A DNA stretch of 64,000 bases from Macrosoma leucophasiata (GCA_036365455.1 JAWQUS010000017.1:7874001-7938000), one strand, 5' to 3'. Counted from the first letter of the stretch, positions 53,445 through 63,373 are shown. Numbers and translations are program-made. Notes: a model not told the origin generated them from the sequence alone.

Positions 53445-53582
53445 TGTCTGTATCTTCGTGTCAAGTTCCTTACGTGGTACGGAGAGAGTGTGGAGCGGGC
53501 CTTACACACCAAAGCCCGGCATACATGCCGCTCCACAGTCTCTGCCTGTCCCGTAACGAACTTGGCGTGAAGATACATACCT
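53445..53582. mobile_element. LINE 3' end in fold-back form
   Basis: The left side (GTATCTTCGTGTCAAGTTCC, CGGAGAGAGTGTGGAGCGGG) is the inverse of the right (GCCGCTCCACAGTCTCTGCC, CGAACTTGGCGTGAAGATAC). Both equal the last codons and 3' end of the LINE at 29868-30160. Confidence 0.6.
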
Positions 53583-53639
53583 ACGTACATGACCAAGATC
53601 AACCTACTTTTTAACTTTTATAAATAAAAAGTACATCTA

Positions 53640-53940
53640 TACAAATAAATAAAATTGGAGTGTCTGTTTGTAATATAAAAATAACCGCTTTTTCTAAATG
53701 CATATATATTTATATATGGTACATATACCAAAACATTTTTTTTTACATTTTTGTCTGTCTGTCTGTTTGGCGGGGCTAATCTTGGGAACGGCTATAGCGA
53801 TTTGGCGAACTTTCACTGGCAGATAGCTGATGTAATAAGGAGTAACTAAGGCTAATTTTATACTAGCTGCGCCCACGACTTCGTCCGGGTAGATACTGAA
53901 CAATCATAAATTCTCACGGCGAAGTCGCGGACACACTTAG
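53640..53940 (-). mobile_element. LINE-type 3' tail, second subfamily
   Basis: Reverse copy of the 26668-26970 order: GGAGTGTCTGTTTGTAATAT, GGTACATATACCAAAACA, (TGTC)n, GATTTGGCGAACTTTCAC, CGCCCACGACTTCGTCCGGG. Confidence 0.7.
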
Positions 53941-54211
53941 TCTACAATAAATAGGTATAGTTATTTGGGTATAATGAAGCTATCGACCATGAAGTCACGA
54001 ATTTAATTCGCTGATGTATTATTTAACAAACAATAACATTACCGAGAACGAATAACATAAAAAATATAAAAATATGGCAACATTGTAAAAACAAAATTGT
54101 ATATTGAGTCGATGGGAATTTGTGATTGTAATATAAATTAATTGCGCGCCATTGATTGGCATCCGCAGTTGTAAAACAGCATTATCAATATTTATATTCC
54201 TTTCGTGTAAA

Positions 54212-54255
54212 ATTGTTCTTTAATAAAACTCTGACCAGTTTTATTAAAGAACAAT
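54212..54255. repeat. 19-bp perfect hairpin, 6-nt loop
   Basis: ATTGTTCTTTAATAAAACT, loop CTGACC, exact inverse 54237-54255. Confidence 0.95.
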
Positions 54256-54329
54256 AACAATATTGAGACTTTTCAATGTGTACAAAAATACGAAAAAACA
54301 TAGCAACTACTTAACATTACAATATAACT

Positions 54330-54640
54330 ACGTAACCTCACGCCTGTAATCCCCGAAGGGGTAGGCAGAGGTAAATGCATGCATTAAAGCATACATGCAA
54401 ACACCCACGATTCGCCGGTTACGTTTTGGCCCATGTAACAGGTGGCGAGCCTGTTGACATCTCCGGGCACATTACCAAACTTTGAGGTACTGGGAAATTT
54501 CCAGAAAATGGAAAAATCCCAATAGAACCAGAGACAAAGGCTTTTTCACCATTATCTCTGATAACCCCCTACCCGGTAATCGAACCCAGGACCTCAACGT
54601 AGTAGTAGTGGCCTGCTACCACTAGGCTACCGAGGCAGTT
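54330..54640 (-). mobile_element. B-family SINE, full length
   Basis: Reverse copy from ACGTAACCTCACGCCTGTAA to TAGGCTACCGAGGCAGTT. The B box is slightly altered (GGGTTCGATTACCGGG). Confidence 0.8.
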
Positions 54641-54675
54641 AGAGGCAGTACAACATAACTACTTTAATAGTTACC

Positions 54676-54944
54676 TTTTTTATGTAATGATAGTGGCAAA
54701 CAAGCATGCTGTTCACATTGATGTTAAGTGATGACTGCAGCCTATAAACACCTACATAAAGACCAGAGTTCAAAATGCAGATGCATTGCCACCCCTGAGA
54801 CCCTTGTTGTTATATCTCTGTGATAAGTTTTACGGGGCCATACATTACCATCTAACTGGAACACGATATTGCTTCACTGGCGGCAGATACATTAGGTAAT
54901 GCGGTGGTGCCTACGCCCTAGAGCTCCTACACCTACCACTAGGG
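54676..54944 (-). mobile_element. A-family SINE, diverged
   Basis: Reverse copy with TGATAGTGGCAAACAAGCAT at the tail and GGTAATGCGGTGGTGCCTAC at the head side. The TAGTGCTGAACACTACC block is lost. Confidence 0.7.
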
Positions 54945-55312
54945 AAAAATTATAAGTAAATCCGTAAAAAGTTAGCGAAATCTGTAATCATTCTGAATGT
55001 AAAGATCAAGAACAGTGTTACAAGTCACCTCAAATGGATAAGCGAGTAGTAATTTGAACAAAGTTTCAGTTTGGAATTTCCTTTTCCCTTTTAATGCAGT
55101 CGACAGAAAAGTAGAAAATATCGAAGGAAGTTTTGAAGGCAACGACAGTTTGTTTAAAACTATCTGTAGTTATTTCAACCAGCGGAACTATTTTTCGTAC
55201 CTTTATTTTCACTATGTGATAGAATTTCATAACAAAGATGGTTTCTCAAAACTAGGCAAACATTTATATTTTTCGGAATTCGAAACCTTAAAATAGAATT
55301 TTATATCGACAT
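54945..55312. other. Spacer with an unsupported 80-codon frame
   Basis: A plus frame at 55054-55296 (NIEGSFEGNDSLFKTICSYF) begins at TTG and has no splice or family support. Confidence 0.25.
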
Positions 55313-55592
55313 AGTACCGCTAGTGGCAAATTAAATGCGCGTTTCCGTGCTTCGGAGGGCACGTTAAGCCGTCGGTCCCGGTTGCTATCGATGGATAGCA
55401 GTCGTTAAAACCTTGTCGGAGGCCTTATAAAAGGTTTGAAAACATCCGACAGTGGGTTGGCCACTAACCCACCCACCTCCACCAATCCGCATTGGAGCAG
55501 CGTGGTGGAGTAAGCTCCAGGCCTCCCTCCAAAAAGGGGAGAGACTCGTGCCCTGCAGTGGGACGTATAATGGGTGGCCATTATTATAGTAG
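55313..55592 (+). mobile_element. E-family SINE-like element
   Basis: ACCGCTAGTGGCAAATTAAA to CGTGCCCTGCAGTGGGACGT and ATTATTATAGTAG. Same truncated 5' start as 28385. Confidence 0.75.
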
Positions 55593-55737
55593 AATATATA
55601 TAATCTTGTTTTATGTAGATCGCCCGAAGAGGTAAATCAAGAGAACATTGTGACTTGAGAGGTTTAAATTCAATGATTCATAAACCACTAGGTATGCTAA
55701 CACCTGAGTTTCCAAAGATATTTTAATTTTTGTTAAC

Positions 55738-56780
55738 CGAGTTCAAGAAAACGAGAAGGTTCTCAATTCGGCCGGTATATATATATTTTTTTTTATGTAT
55801 GTACGCCAATTTTGCCGAGATTTCTGGACCGATTTACGTAATTCTTGTTGTTTGATGGGGAATAGTTTCAAATTGGTCCCATAAAAATTTTATTCAGGTA
55901 GGCCCATTAGTTTTTATTTTATGAGCATTTTTTACTTACTTTCACCTCAAACTAAAGGAATAAGATTAGACAGCGTGTTGTCATAACAATGCGTTGAATC
56001 CACTGACGTCCTAGATAGTCCTAATGCGCATGACAACAAGTGACAATGACATATTTACTCATCGACGACACAACACAGCTTATTTACTCCTTCATGGATA
56101 AATGCATAGAGTTAACAGTCCATGATTACTTTCCCCAAAAATCAATAATTTTTTTTATTGATTTCGTATAGTCGTGCAATAATTTTGTATCGACACATCT
56201 AAACAGTTTAAATTATGTACTTATCTTATTGTCACGAAGTTAAGAGTCAGATTTTACAACTTTAACAGATGTGAACATTAATCTTATTGACAATGCAGGA
56301 ATAAATTAAAAAGTATTAAATAAAAATAACTACGTTAAGAAAAACCGACTTCAAATCTAAAAAGTAAAAAATAATACAGATTTAATATTAATTATATACT
56401 ACCTATTATTTATATGTGTTATTTACTAATAGGATTGAAGTCGGTGCCAAGCCAAAATCATTAAAGTAGGCATTTCATTGTATTAAAACGTAACTTTATG
56501 CCTGTAATCCCCAAAGGGGTAGGCAGAGGTAAACGCATGCATTCAAGCATATATGCAAAACACCCACGATTCGCCGGTTACGTTTTGTTAATTGTATTAA
56601 TTTGCTCGTATTCATATTTAAGTGATTAAAATATAATTATTTGTTTAGGGTTTGGCAGCGACTTCAATCTTATTAGTAAATAACAAATATAAATTATAGG
56701 TAGTATAAAACTAATATTAAATCTGTATTATTTTTTACTTTTTAGATTTGAAGTCGGTTTTTCTTAACGTAGTTATTTTT
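55738..56780 (+). mobile_element. Composite palindromic element, copy 2
   Basis: A 550-bp body from GAGAAGGTTCTCAATTCGGC to AACTACGTTAAGAAAAACCG, then an arm with GACTTCAAATCTAAAAAGTA, TAGGATTGAAGTCGGTGCCA, the captured B-SINE end, and the mirrored arm to TTTGAAGTCGGTTTTTCTTA and ACGTAGTTAT. The outer inverted repeat (56326-56385 with 56715-56775) is nearly perfect. No ORF. Confidence 0.65.
56487..56587 (-). mobile_element. B-SINE 3' end inside composite copy 2
   Basis: ACGTAACTTTATGCCTGTAA to TTCGCCGGTTACGTTTTG. Same fragment and position as in copy 1. Confidence 0.65.
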
Positions 56781-57598
56781 ATTGTTCTTTAAGAGAAAGA
56801 TTGGAATCTAAATCATGTGTACATTCATTACACTCGATAACCTTTTCTTTTGAAAACAAATTTATATTTATATTACCTGCAATATTCATCACACTTTTCT
56901 TAAAGACATGTTTTCACATTGTTGGATAATTTGACCTACAACTGTTGATGCAAACGTTTTGTTTTGGGGGAATTTAATAATTTAAGGTTTTTGCTGAATG
57001 ATTCCTATCCTCATCATTTCTTTGTAAAAGAGACCCCATGTTAACTGTATTTGAACAACGAAAATGTTTTAATAACCGACTACATTGCTTTGAATATTAA
57101 GATCAAACCAAGTTTTACGTAAAATTGTACTAAAACTAGCAGTCCCGGCGAACATTCAGCGATTTATTAGTCTCTATATTGCTACGTACTTAAAAATTTG
57201 GGTTGTTGGTGTGGTAAGTCACTACTTAATGTATATTCAACTGAGATCATGTGAATTTCTAAGCTACAGAAGCACGTTTAAAAATGTAGATCACATAGCT
57301 ATATATTGATATATCAAAGTGACGATACGTAACATCCACAAGAATCAGAACGACTACATTTGAATGTTCAAGAATATCAGTTCCACCGACGCTTCTCGAT
57401 CTGTTTGCATCAGCGTTTCCCACTGGATATTGCATTAATGCAACCGCATTATAGATCGAAAAATTCAAACACATAAAGGTATCCGCACATAACACGGAGC
57501 GTAACTGTCGAAGTTCGAAATAGAATGGACGATTTTCGGGATTGACTGCAGTCGGTGCCCAAAGTTTCGGCAAGTTCCGATCCGACTTCCGTTACAAA
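56781..57598. other. Spacer upstream of a possible first exon
   Basis: A minus-strand 104-codon frame (57259-57573) is unsupported. The last 100 bp before 57599 are less AT-rich (CGGCAAGTTCCGATCCGACT). Confidence 0.3.
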
Positions 57599-57626
57599 AT
57601 GGCAGTTGCGGTGACTCGGTCCAAAG
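57599..57626 (+). other. Possible short first coding exon
   Basis: ACAAAATGGCAGTTGCGGTG has a good start context. The codons MAVAVTRSK end at CCAAAG|GTGAGAG, a good donor. The flanking 200 bp is GC-elevated. There is no following exon identified. TTTGGCGCCCGGAATAACC downstream (57699) could alternatively be a primer-binding-like site of an unidentified LTR element. Confidence 0.2.
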
Positions 57627-58092
57627 GTGAGAGTTTAGTCGGCGACAGTTTATAGACGGTGTGTCTGAGAACTCGCAGAATTTAATTTTTGATCCCCTAT
57701 TTGGCGCCCGGAATAACCGGAACGGTGTTTACAAACTTTGGTACGAAATTTCGGGTTCAGTTTTGTTAAACTTTATTTACACGTTTCTCGTATAAAACAC
57801 TTCTAGGCTTATATTACACTAATACGTTTTTGAAATTGACCCGTTATATAATGGCTATTGAATTCAATAAAAGTAATTAGGTATGCTTTGGTTTCTAAGA
57901 TTCTGTTAAAGTTTTATCTTTTATGAGAATAATTATTACAATCTAAATAAATTAAATTAATTTAAAGTTTGATTAGTCAACATACAACTAATATTCACCG
58001 TATTCACTAGTTATTTCTTACTTTTCTTGTCACAACTTCATTACACAGCGTTTACACTACAGCTGCGATTTCCTTTCGACGTGCCCTAACAA
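57627..58092. other. Spacer
   Basis: GC-elevated to about 57730, then AT-rich. No feature recognised. Confidence 0.3.
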
Positions 58093-58325
58093 AGTCTACA
58101 CATCAACTGTCTTAGTGTCAGCAGTTTGTTTACAATAACATAAGCAAAGCTTTGCTAGCAAAGCAAACAAAGTTGCATCGTGAGCCAACATAGCGAAGAT
58201 AGCTGATGTTAAGGATTATCCAGATATATTCCAGACGTAATGACGGCAAGCTTTAGTGAAATATTACAGTATCAATGTTTGAATTTAATAAAAATATAGT
58301 ACACGGCGCTTTTAATAGGTTTCTT
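58093..58325 (+). repeat. Triplicated unit i, copy 1
   Basis: TGTCAGCAGTTTGTTTACAA, AAGCTTTGCTAGCAAAGCAA, GCGAAGATAGCTGATGTTAA, GGATTATCCAGATATATTCC. AAAGCTTTGCTAGCAAAGC forms a small hairpin. The frame equivalent to copy 3 hits a stop early. Confidence 0.7.
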
Positions 58326-58454
58326 ATGAAACCTTCAAGCTACCCGAAAATTATGACAATTGATTTCTTATTGTTCTTGGACCCTATAGGATCAATTTGC
58401 TGCTTATATTAATATAGTTTTTAAGAAAATTGTTACAGCACGATAGCAAAAATT

Positions 58455-58625
58455 GCACATCAACTTTCATAGTGGCAGCAGTTTGTTTTCAGTAACACAA
58501 TCTTAGATTTGCTAGCAAAGCAAACAAAATAGCATCGTCAATCAGTGAAGCGAAGATGACTGGAGTTAAGGATTATTCAGATATATTGGAGACGCGATGT
58601 CAGAAATTTTTTGTGAGACATAAGT
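58455..58625 (+). repeat. Triplicated unit i, copy 2
   Basis: GTGGCAGCAGTTTGTTTTCA, TTTGCTAGCAAAGCAAACAA, GCGAAGATGACTGGAGTTAA, GGATTATTCAGATATATTGG. The most diverged of the three. Confidence 0.65.
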
Positions 58626-58868
58626 CATTGCAATTTTTTTTTATTAAATTGTTAGTAAGTAGGTACCTGTCAGTTTCGATACTTTAAACTTTTAATGAAT
58701 GTTAATTGGGTTACTATTACAATAATACGTCACTTATTTTGATAGATTACGACATGAATGTTAACATGTTACTTAATATACTCTTATTAACAAGTTCAAC
58801 TTACTTTAATAGTTGCAACTTTATTCCACAACGTTATGCTCGAAACTTTAATTTCCTTTTAGCTTAGA

Positions 58869-59090
58869 GTACATCTTAGTGTCAGCGGTTTGTTTACAAT
58901 AACATCAGCGAAGCTTTGCTGGCAAAGCAAACAAAGTTGCACCGAGAGCAGTGTAGCGAAGATGGCTGATGTTAGGGATTATCCTAGATATATTCGAGAC
59001 GAGATGGCGAGAAACTTTCGTGAAATATTACAAAGTATCAATCTTTGGGATAGTTGTAATAAAAGTGTACACTGCTTATAATAGTTATAA
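58869..59090 (+). repeat. Triplicated unit i, copy 3, with open frame
   Basis: Same landmarks with GCGAAGATGGCTGATGTTAG. Here the frame stays open: MADVRDYPRYIRDEMARNFR, EILQSINLWD, to a stop at 59079. A good ATG context (GCGAAGATGG) makes a short peptide conceivable, but copies 1 and 2 do not keep the frame. Confidence 0.65.
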
Positions 59091-59102
59091 CTTTATGAAA
59101 AT

Positions 59103-59370
59103 ATCTGCTGACCCGGCAAACATCGTTCTGTCTAATAATAAATTTTAAAACCATGGCCCTAAAATACAAACTAAAAATTAAGTAGATTCCATCATTGATT
59201 TTCGATGTCTAGAGCAACGCCTTAACTTTTTGCCACAATTCCGAAAAGGGCTCTTTAAACAAACCCCATAGTTGATGGTGGTACCCAACACGGTGCATGG
59301 TATCTCCCATACCTTAATCTAACGCGCTCAAGTAGGTAAATCAAAAATTATCGTCATGGACTCCCCATGA
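59103..59370 (-). mobile_element. Helitron-like 3' end
   Basis: Reverse complement ends ACGATGTTTGCCGGGTCAGC. Further in it has ACCATCAACTATGGGGTTTG and GGCGTTGCTCTAGACATCG. The left end was not identified. Confidence 0.45.
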
Positions 59371-60061
59371 ACAATAGGTAAATTTTCCATGTCCATAGTA
59401 TTTTTATATTATTCATATAGTTTTAAATCAGTTGTCATAACAAATCAAGAATAATTTTCAATTCCCTCTCAAGAATTATATGAAATAAACTATATCTGGA
59501 CTACAACAAGCCGTCACAAGTATTGTTCGCCGTATTCAGAGGCTTTTCTTAAAATATTCAAGCCTGTCGTCGTTCACTACTTCAAGTTTTTTTATTCAAC
59601 CTTGGATGGAGTCCAAAGTTTTTAAAATCTTTATGTTTCAGCGCCTTTCTATGTAGGTACGTACTATATCCTTAAAAACTATTTAGTTCTATTTTTTTAA
59701 GTAGGTATTCAATGTGTAGGTACCTTATTGTGTAGTTTATTTTCATCGATTTTTCTCTTTATTTTAATGCGCGTAAAACAAATATAAAATATGCAGTGGT
59801 TTCAGTGTTACCCAATCAATTTCAAATGTCTAATCTTAAAATGTTGGAAAGACCAAATAATTGCCGACACAAACATAAAAAAAACTCTAAGGCTTCAGAA
59901 TAAGCCAGGCATTTCCATTAAAGACTTTATATTGATGTAATTTTTAGGCTTAAAATTTTAGTTACTATCAACGTCAACAGCATGATTGTTTAGCGGTTTT
60001 CATTGCGTATGAATCATAAACGAAGAGGTAGATCTATTACTCCTTAGTACCTCTTAATAAA
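59371..60061. other. Spacer
   Basis: No feature recognised. Confidence 0.3.
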
Positions 60062-60275
60062 CTAACATAATATAAAATTAAACTTAGTGAAACGAACCTT
60101 GAATCAGGATGGATTACAAAATGTAAAAGCTATTGTAAGCATTGCAGTAAATTAACCCTTGTTTTAAGTGTGCCCGTCGGAAAATTCCCACCGAATTTTA
60201 AACACACGTTAGGTATACTAATATCATTCCATCGACAGTAAAATATAGATAGACATATAAATAACTATTTCACAG
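60062..60275 (+). repeat. Local direct duplication j, copy 1
   Basis: CCTTGAATCAGGATGGATTA, GTAAGCATTGCAGTAAATTA, ACCCTTGTTTTAAGTGTG and ATAAATAACTATTTCAC are shared with 60535-60752. Non-coding, with indels. Confidence 0.6.
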
Positions 60276-60369
60276 GGATATATTTTTTCTTTAAAAAAAC
60301 ATATTTTACAGGGGTTTAACTGCAATGCTATCAGAGTAGAAAATTCATTTTTTTTTTTAATCGAACCCT

Positions 60370-60410
60370 GATCGATTTGTCCTGTCCGTCTGTCTGTCTG
60401 TCCACCCACC
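60370..60410. repeat. (TGTC)n microsatellite
   Basis: TGTCCGTCTGTCTGTCTGTC, next to a T run (60350-60359). Possibly a LINE tail remnant in reverse. Confidence 0.6.
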
Positions 60411-60534
60411 CGTACGTCGCAGCCACTTCTTTCGGCTTGAGTGATGTATTGATAATATATCAATAGGTTTTTTTTTATTTTATCAATAAAAAGAGCATGT
60501 AAAAAGCTACAATTAAAAATAACGGGCGTAAACT

Positions 60535-60752
60535 AACATAAAAGAAACATAATACGTCGTGTAATGAGCCTTGAATCAAGAGACCATGGATTACAAACTG
60601 TAAGAGCTGTTGTAAGCATTGTTAACCCTTGTTTTCAGTGTGGCCCTCCGAAATATCCTAACGCAATTTAAACAGGCACAGAGTTTAACGTTTCTTCAAC
60701 GGTAAAATAGGGTTAGACATGTAAATAACTATTTCACTGCGGTTTTACCGAG
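60535..60752 (+). repeat. Local direct duplication j, copy 2
   Basis: GCCTTGAATCAAGAGACCAT, TGTAAGCATTGTTAACCCTT, GTAAATAACTATTTCACTGC. About 470 bp from copy 1. Confidence 0.6.
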
Positions 60753-60832
60753 CTGAAACTGGTGGCTTATGAATTAATTTTAATAATTTTTTTTTTGGTA
60801 AATTATTAACACCCTCATAACAACACATACTA

Positions 60833-61091
60833 TCTATATATATAAATCTATTGCTATTGCTGTTCGTTAGTCTCGCTAAAACTCGAGAACGGGTCTACTG
60901 ATTTGGTTAATTTTAGTTTTCAACTATTTCTAGAAGCCTAGGTTGGATTAAAAAGGTGAGAAATTATGAAGAAATTGAAGGGGAATAGTAAAAGACACAA
61001 TTTCATTTTCCCATACAAATTGTCCATATTTATCAAACCTTTCACACGTTATTTCATTTTGAGGCAATACGAAGTTTGCCGGGTCAACTTG
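60833..61091 (+). mobile_element. Non-autonomous Helitron-like element
   Basis: TCTATATATATAAATCTATT, CTCGCTAAAACTCGAGAACG, TGAAGAAATTGAAGGGGAAT, end AGTTTGCCGGGTCAACTTG. The terminal CTAG is mutated to CTTG. About 37.6 kb from its relative at 23226. Confidence 0.65.
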
Positions 61092-62156
61092 TAAGTAAAT
61101 AATTATGCATCTGATTAATATAAATATTAATAACTTAGTATTACTTTATTGTTTCCGTGATTATCTTTGATTTTGCTTAAAATTATACATGTTTTAAATA
61201 TAAATGGCTTATTTTTGGTAAAAAATGTAAGCGAATTTTAAATAACGTTACATTTTTATTAAGAAATAAAAGGTAGGTAATTTTAACAATAATCCAAAAA
61301 AATTGTAAGACCTTGAAAAAACTGATTTTAAGCATAACTGTTTAATAAACCAACAGATTGTTTTGTCCAATTCTCTCAAAAAACAGTCTCAAATGTCCAT
61401 TCCTCAAGAAAAAAATATAATTTACATTTTTTAACGTATGTAGTCGTTAGAGTTTTTACAACAGACATTAATCATTATAAATTTGTATTTAAGTGCATAC
61501 ATTTAAATATTTTTTTAAGATAAGTACAAAATGTAACTACGATAACTTCACTACCTGTATTGTTGGTAAGGATAAATAATTTTTTCTTGTTTCATTTTAT
61601 TCCACCTTCTGTCGTGTCCTTTAATTACTTACTCATTTTTACATATTTTTCGTTTCCCATTATGTAAGCGAAACAAATGAGTATGACGGTAGTTGCAAAA
61701 TACGTTTTCCATTACAAACTTCATTCAGTCCAGCCACTGAACCAATCATAACTTGCTTTTCATTAAACTCATCGATTAACTCGCAAACAACTACGGGAGT
61801 GGAGCGCAACAGTCGAATTGTTTTACACTCCACTCCGTCTTATTGTTTTCAACCCTAAAAGAATGCGATTTTTTGTAGAAGAATATAACAAAAGATGAAA
61901 GCTATATAAAGATCGCAATGTCCACAATCCATAGCTATCACGTCAGAGACTACGCGTGAAGATACATTAAATACGACTGGTTTGCAGGTGCTGATGGTAC
62001 AGTAGAATCAATAGTAGACCTTGACAGAGTATTCCAAGGAGATTTCCCACAATTGACACGATATTTGAATTAGGAAGCTTATTGAAATTCAAGACATTAT
62101 CATGATTTTGTCAGTCATCAATTTAACTACAACGTTAAAATACTAAATATAAATAA
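61092..62156. other. Long AT-rich stretch
   Basis: Only a GCGTGAAGATACATTAAATA trace (61952) of the LINE end seen at 30.15 kb. No gene recognised. Confidence 0.3.
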
Positions 62157-62469
62157 CTGCCCCAGTAGCCTAGTGGTAGCAGGCCACTACTACTACGCTG
62201 GAGGTCCTGGGTTCGATTCCCGGGTCGGGGACTATCAGAGATAACGGTTTAAAATCCTTTATCTCTGGTTTTATTGGGATTTTTCCATTTTCTGGAAGTT
62301 TCCCAGTACCTCGGAGTTTGGTAATGTGCCCAGAGATGGCAACAGGTTCGCCACCTGTTACATGGGTCAAAAACGTAACCCGCGAATCGTGGGTGTTTGC
62401 ATGTATGCTTCAATGCATGCATTTACCTCTACCTACCCCTTCGGGGATTACAGGCGTGAAGTTACGTTA
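62157..62469 (+). mobile_element. B-family SINE, full length
   Basis: ACTGCCCCAGTAGCCTAGTG, GGTTCGATTCCCGGGTCGGG, GTTACATGGGTCAAAAACGT, to GGATTACAGGCGTGAAGTTA. The cleanest B box in the window. Confidence 0.85.
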
Positions 62470-62520
62470 AAATACTTTCCGTGAAAAATAGTTTTTACAT
62501 CAATGAATTCAAATAAATGA

Positions 62521-62692
62521 GTATATATGTATCTTCACGCCAGGTCCCTAACGGGGTAGGCAAAGAGTGTAGAGCGCCAGATATCCCGGTTCTGACAAAC
62601 CTCTCGTGCCTCGTCTACCTTCATCATTCTCTTCATACGAGTACATGCACGCCGATTCCTAAGACTTTTGATCCCACCATCAGACAGAACAT
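62521..62692 (-). pseudogene. LINE polymerase C-terminus and 3' end
   Basis: The minus-strand reading NRRACTRMKRMMKVDEAREV... then CQNRDIWRSTLFAYPVRDLA and GTGAAGATACATATATAC is the counterpart of 29990-30165, with an inserted codon in RRACTRMKRM. Only the last 55 or so codons remain. Confidence 0.65.
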
Positions 62693-62927
62693 GAGTACAT
62701 CAATGTATTTCGCATAATCTGTTACCCGCAATTCGACGTTGCTTTAAATAGAACGCTCGTTTGCAACCAGTCACAATTAAAATGTTTGGTACTATGATTT
62801 CTTTTTCAGTGCTTTAAAATGTGACAAAAGTTAATCAACGAGCTGACAATCGAATGGCGAAAGCGTTACAATATGACCCTATTGACGCCCTCTCTACACG
62901 ATACATTCAAACTCAGTCTATACTTAT

Positions 62928-63040
62928 TACACTGATTTTACGAACCGGTTCGTGACGCGATATAGATATTTCGATAAAAACACTGTTTAACCTTTATTCC
63001 GACGTTTCGACACGGTTGCACGAGCCGTGGTCGCGGACGG
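62928..63040 (-). mobile_element. Retroelement fragment with 17-bp target duplication
   Basis: Reverse complement CCGTCCGCGACCACGGCTCG, GTGTCGAAACGTCGGAATAA is a motif widespread in Lepidoptera. ACTCAGTCTATACTTAT stands exactly at 62911-62927 and 63041-63057, a perfect 17-bp duplication of the host Helitron sequence. Confidence 0.75.
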
Positions 63041-63179
63041 ACTCAGTCTATACTTATATTATAAAGAGAAAACATTTGTGTTTTTGGATGTGTGTTTGTA
63101 ACGTTTTCACACAAAAACTACTGGACCGATTTCAAAAAATTTGTTACCATTAGATATCTGCATCTTAATATGTGACATA

Positions 63180-63325
63180 CCCCCTTATTCATAAACGTAC
63201 TTTAGATACGTTTTAGATATAGAATGATTTGTCTTTGTCAGTTGTATTGTCAAATGTGCAGGATAGAAAAAGACAAAGGAGAGATTAGCAACACTTTAGC
63301 TAAAATACGTTTATGAATAAGGGGG
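63180..63325. mobile_element. 146-bp MITE, copy 2
   Basis: CCCCCTTATTCATAAACGTA to ACGTTTATGAATAAGGGGG, same length as 25605-25750 with few differences. ATA on both sides fits a 3-bp target duplication. Confidence 0.8.
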
Positions 63326-63373
63326 ATAGGCTATATTACATTTATTGTACGCATAGCCGGGGCAAACCGCTAG

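Larger units (their letters stand above)
62911..63373 (+). mobile_element. Helitron-like element carrying two nested insertions
   Basis: TCTATACTTATATTATAAAG, ACTACTGGACCGATTTCAAA, GGCTATATTACATTTATTGT and the end GCCGGGGCAAACCGCTAG give the TC...CTAG form of lepidopteran Helitrons. It is split after its first bases by the fragment at 62928-63040 and again by a MITE at 63180-63325. Confidence 0.65.

Noticed and set aside
57259..57573. 104-codon minus-strand frame as a gene
   Set aside because: No domain, splice sites or codon signal. It lies antisense to the GC-elevated patch that better fits a promoter or first exon.
57699..57720. LTR-retrotransposon primer-binding site
   Set aside because: TTTGGCGCCCGG is suggestive, but no LTR pair, polypurine tract or gag/pol frame is visible around it.
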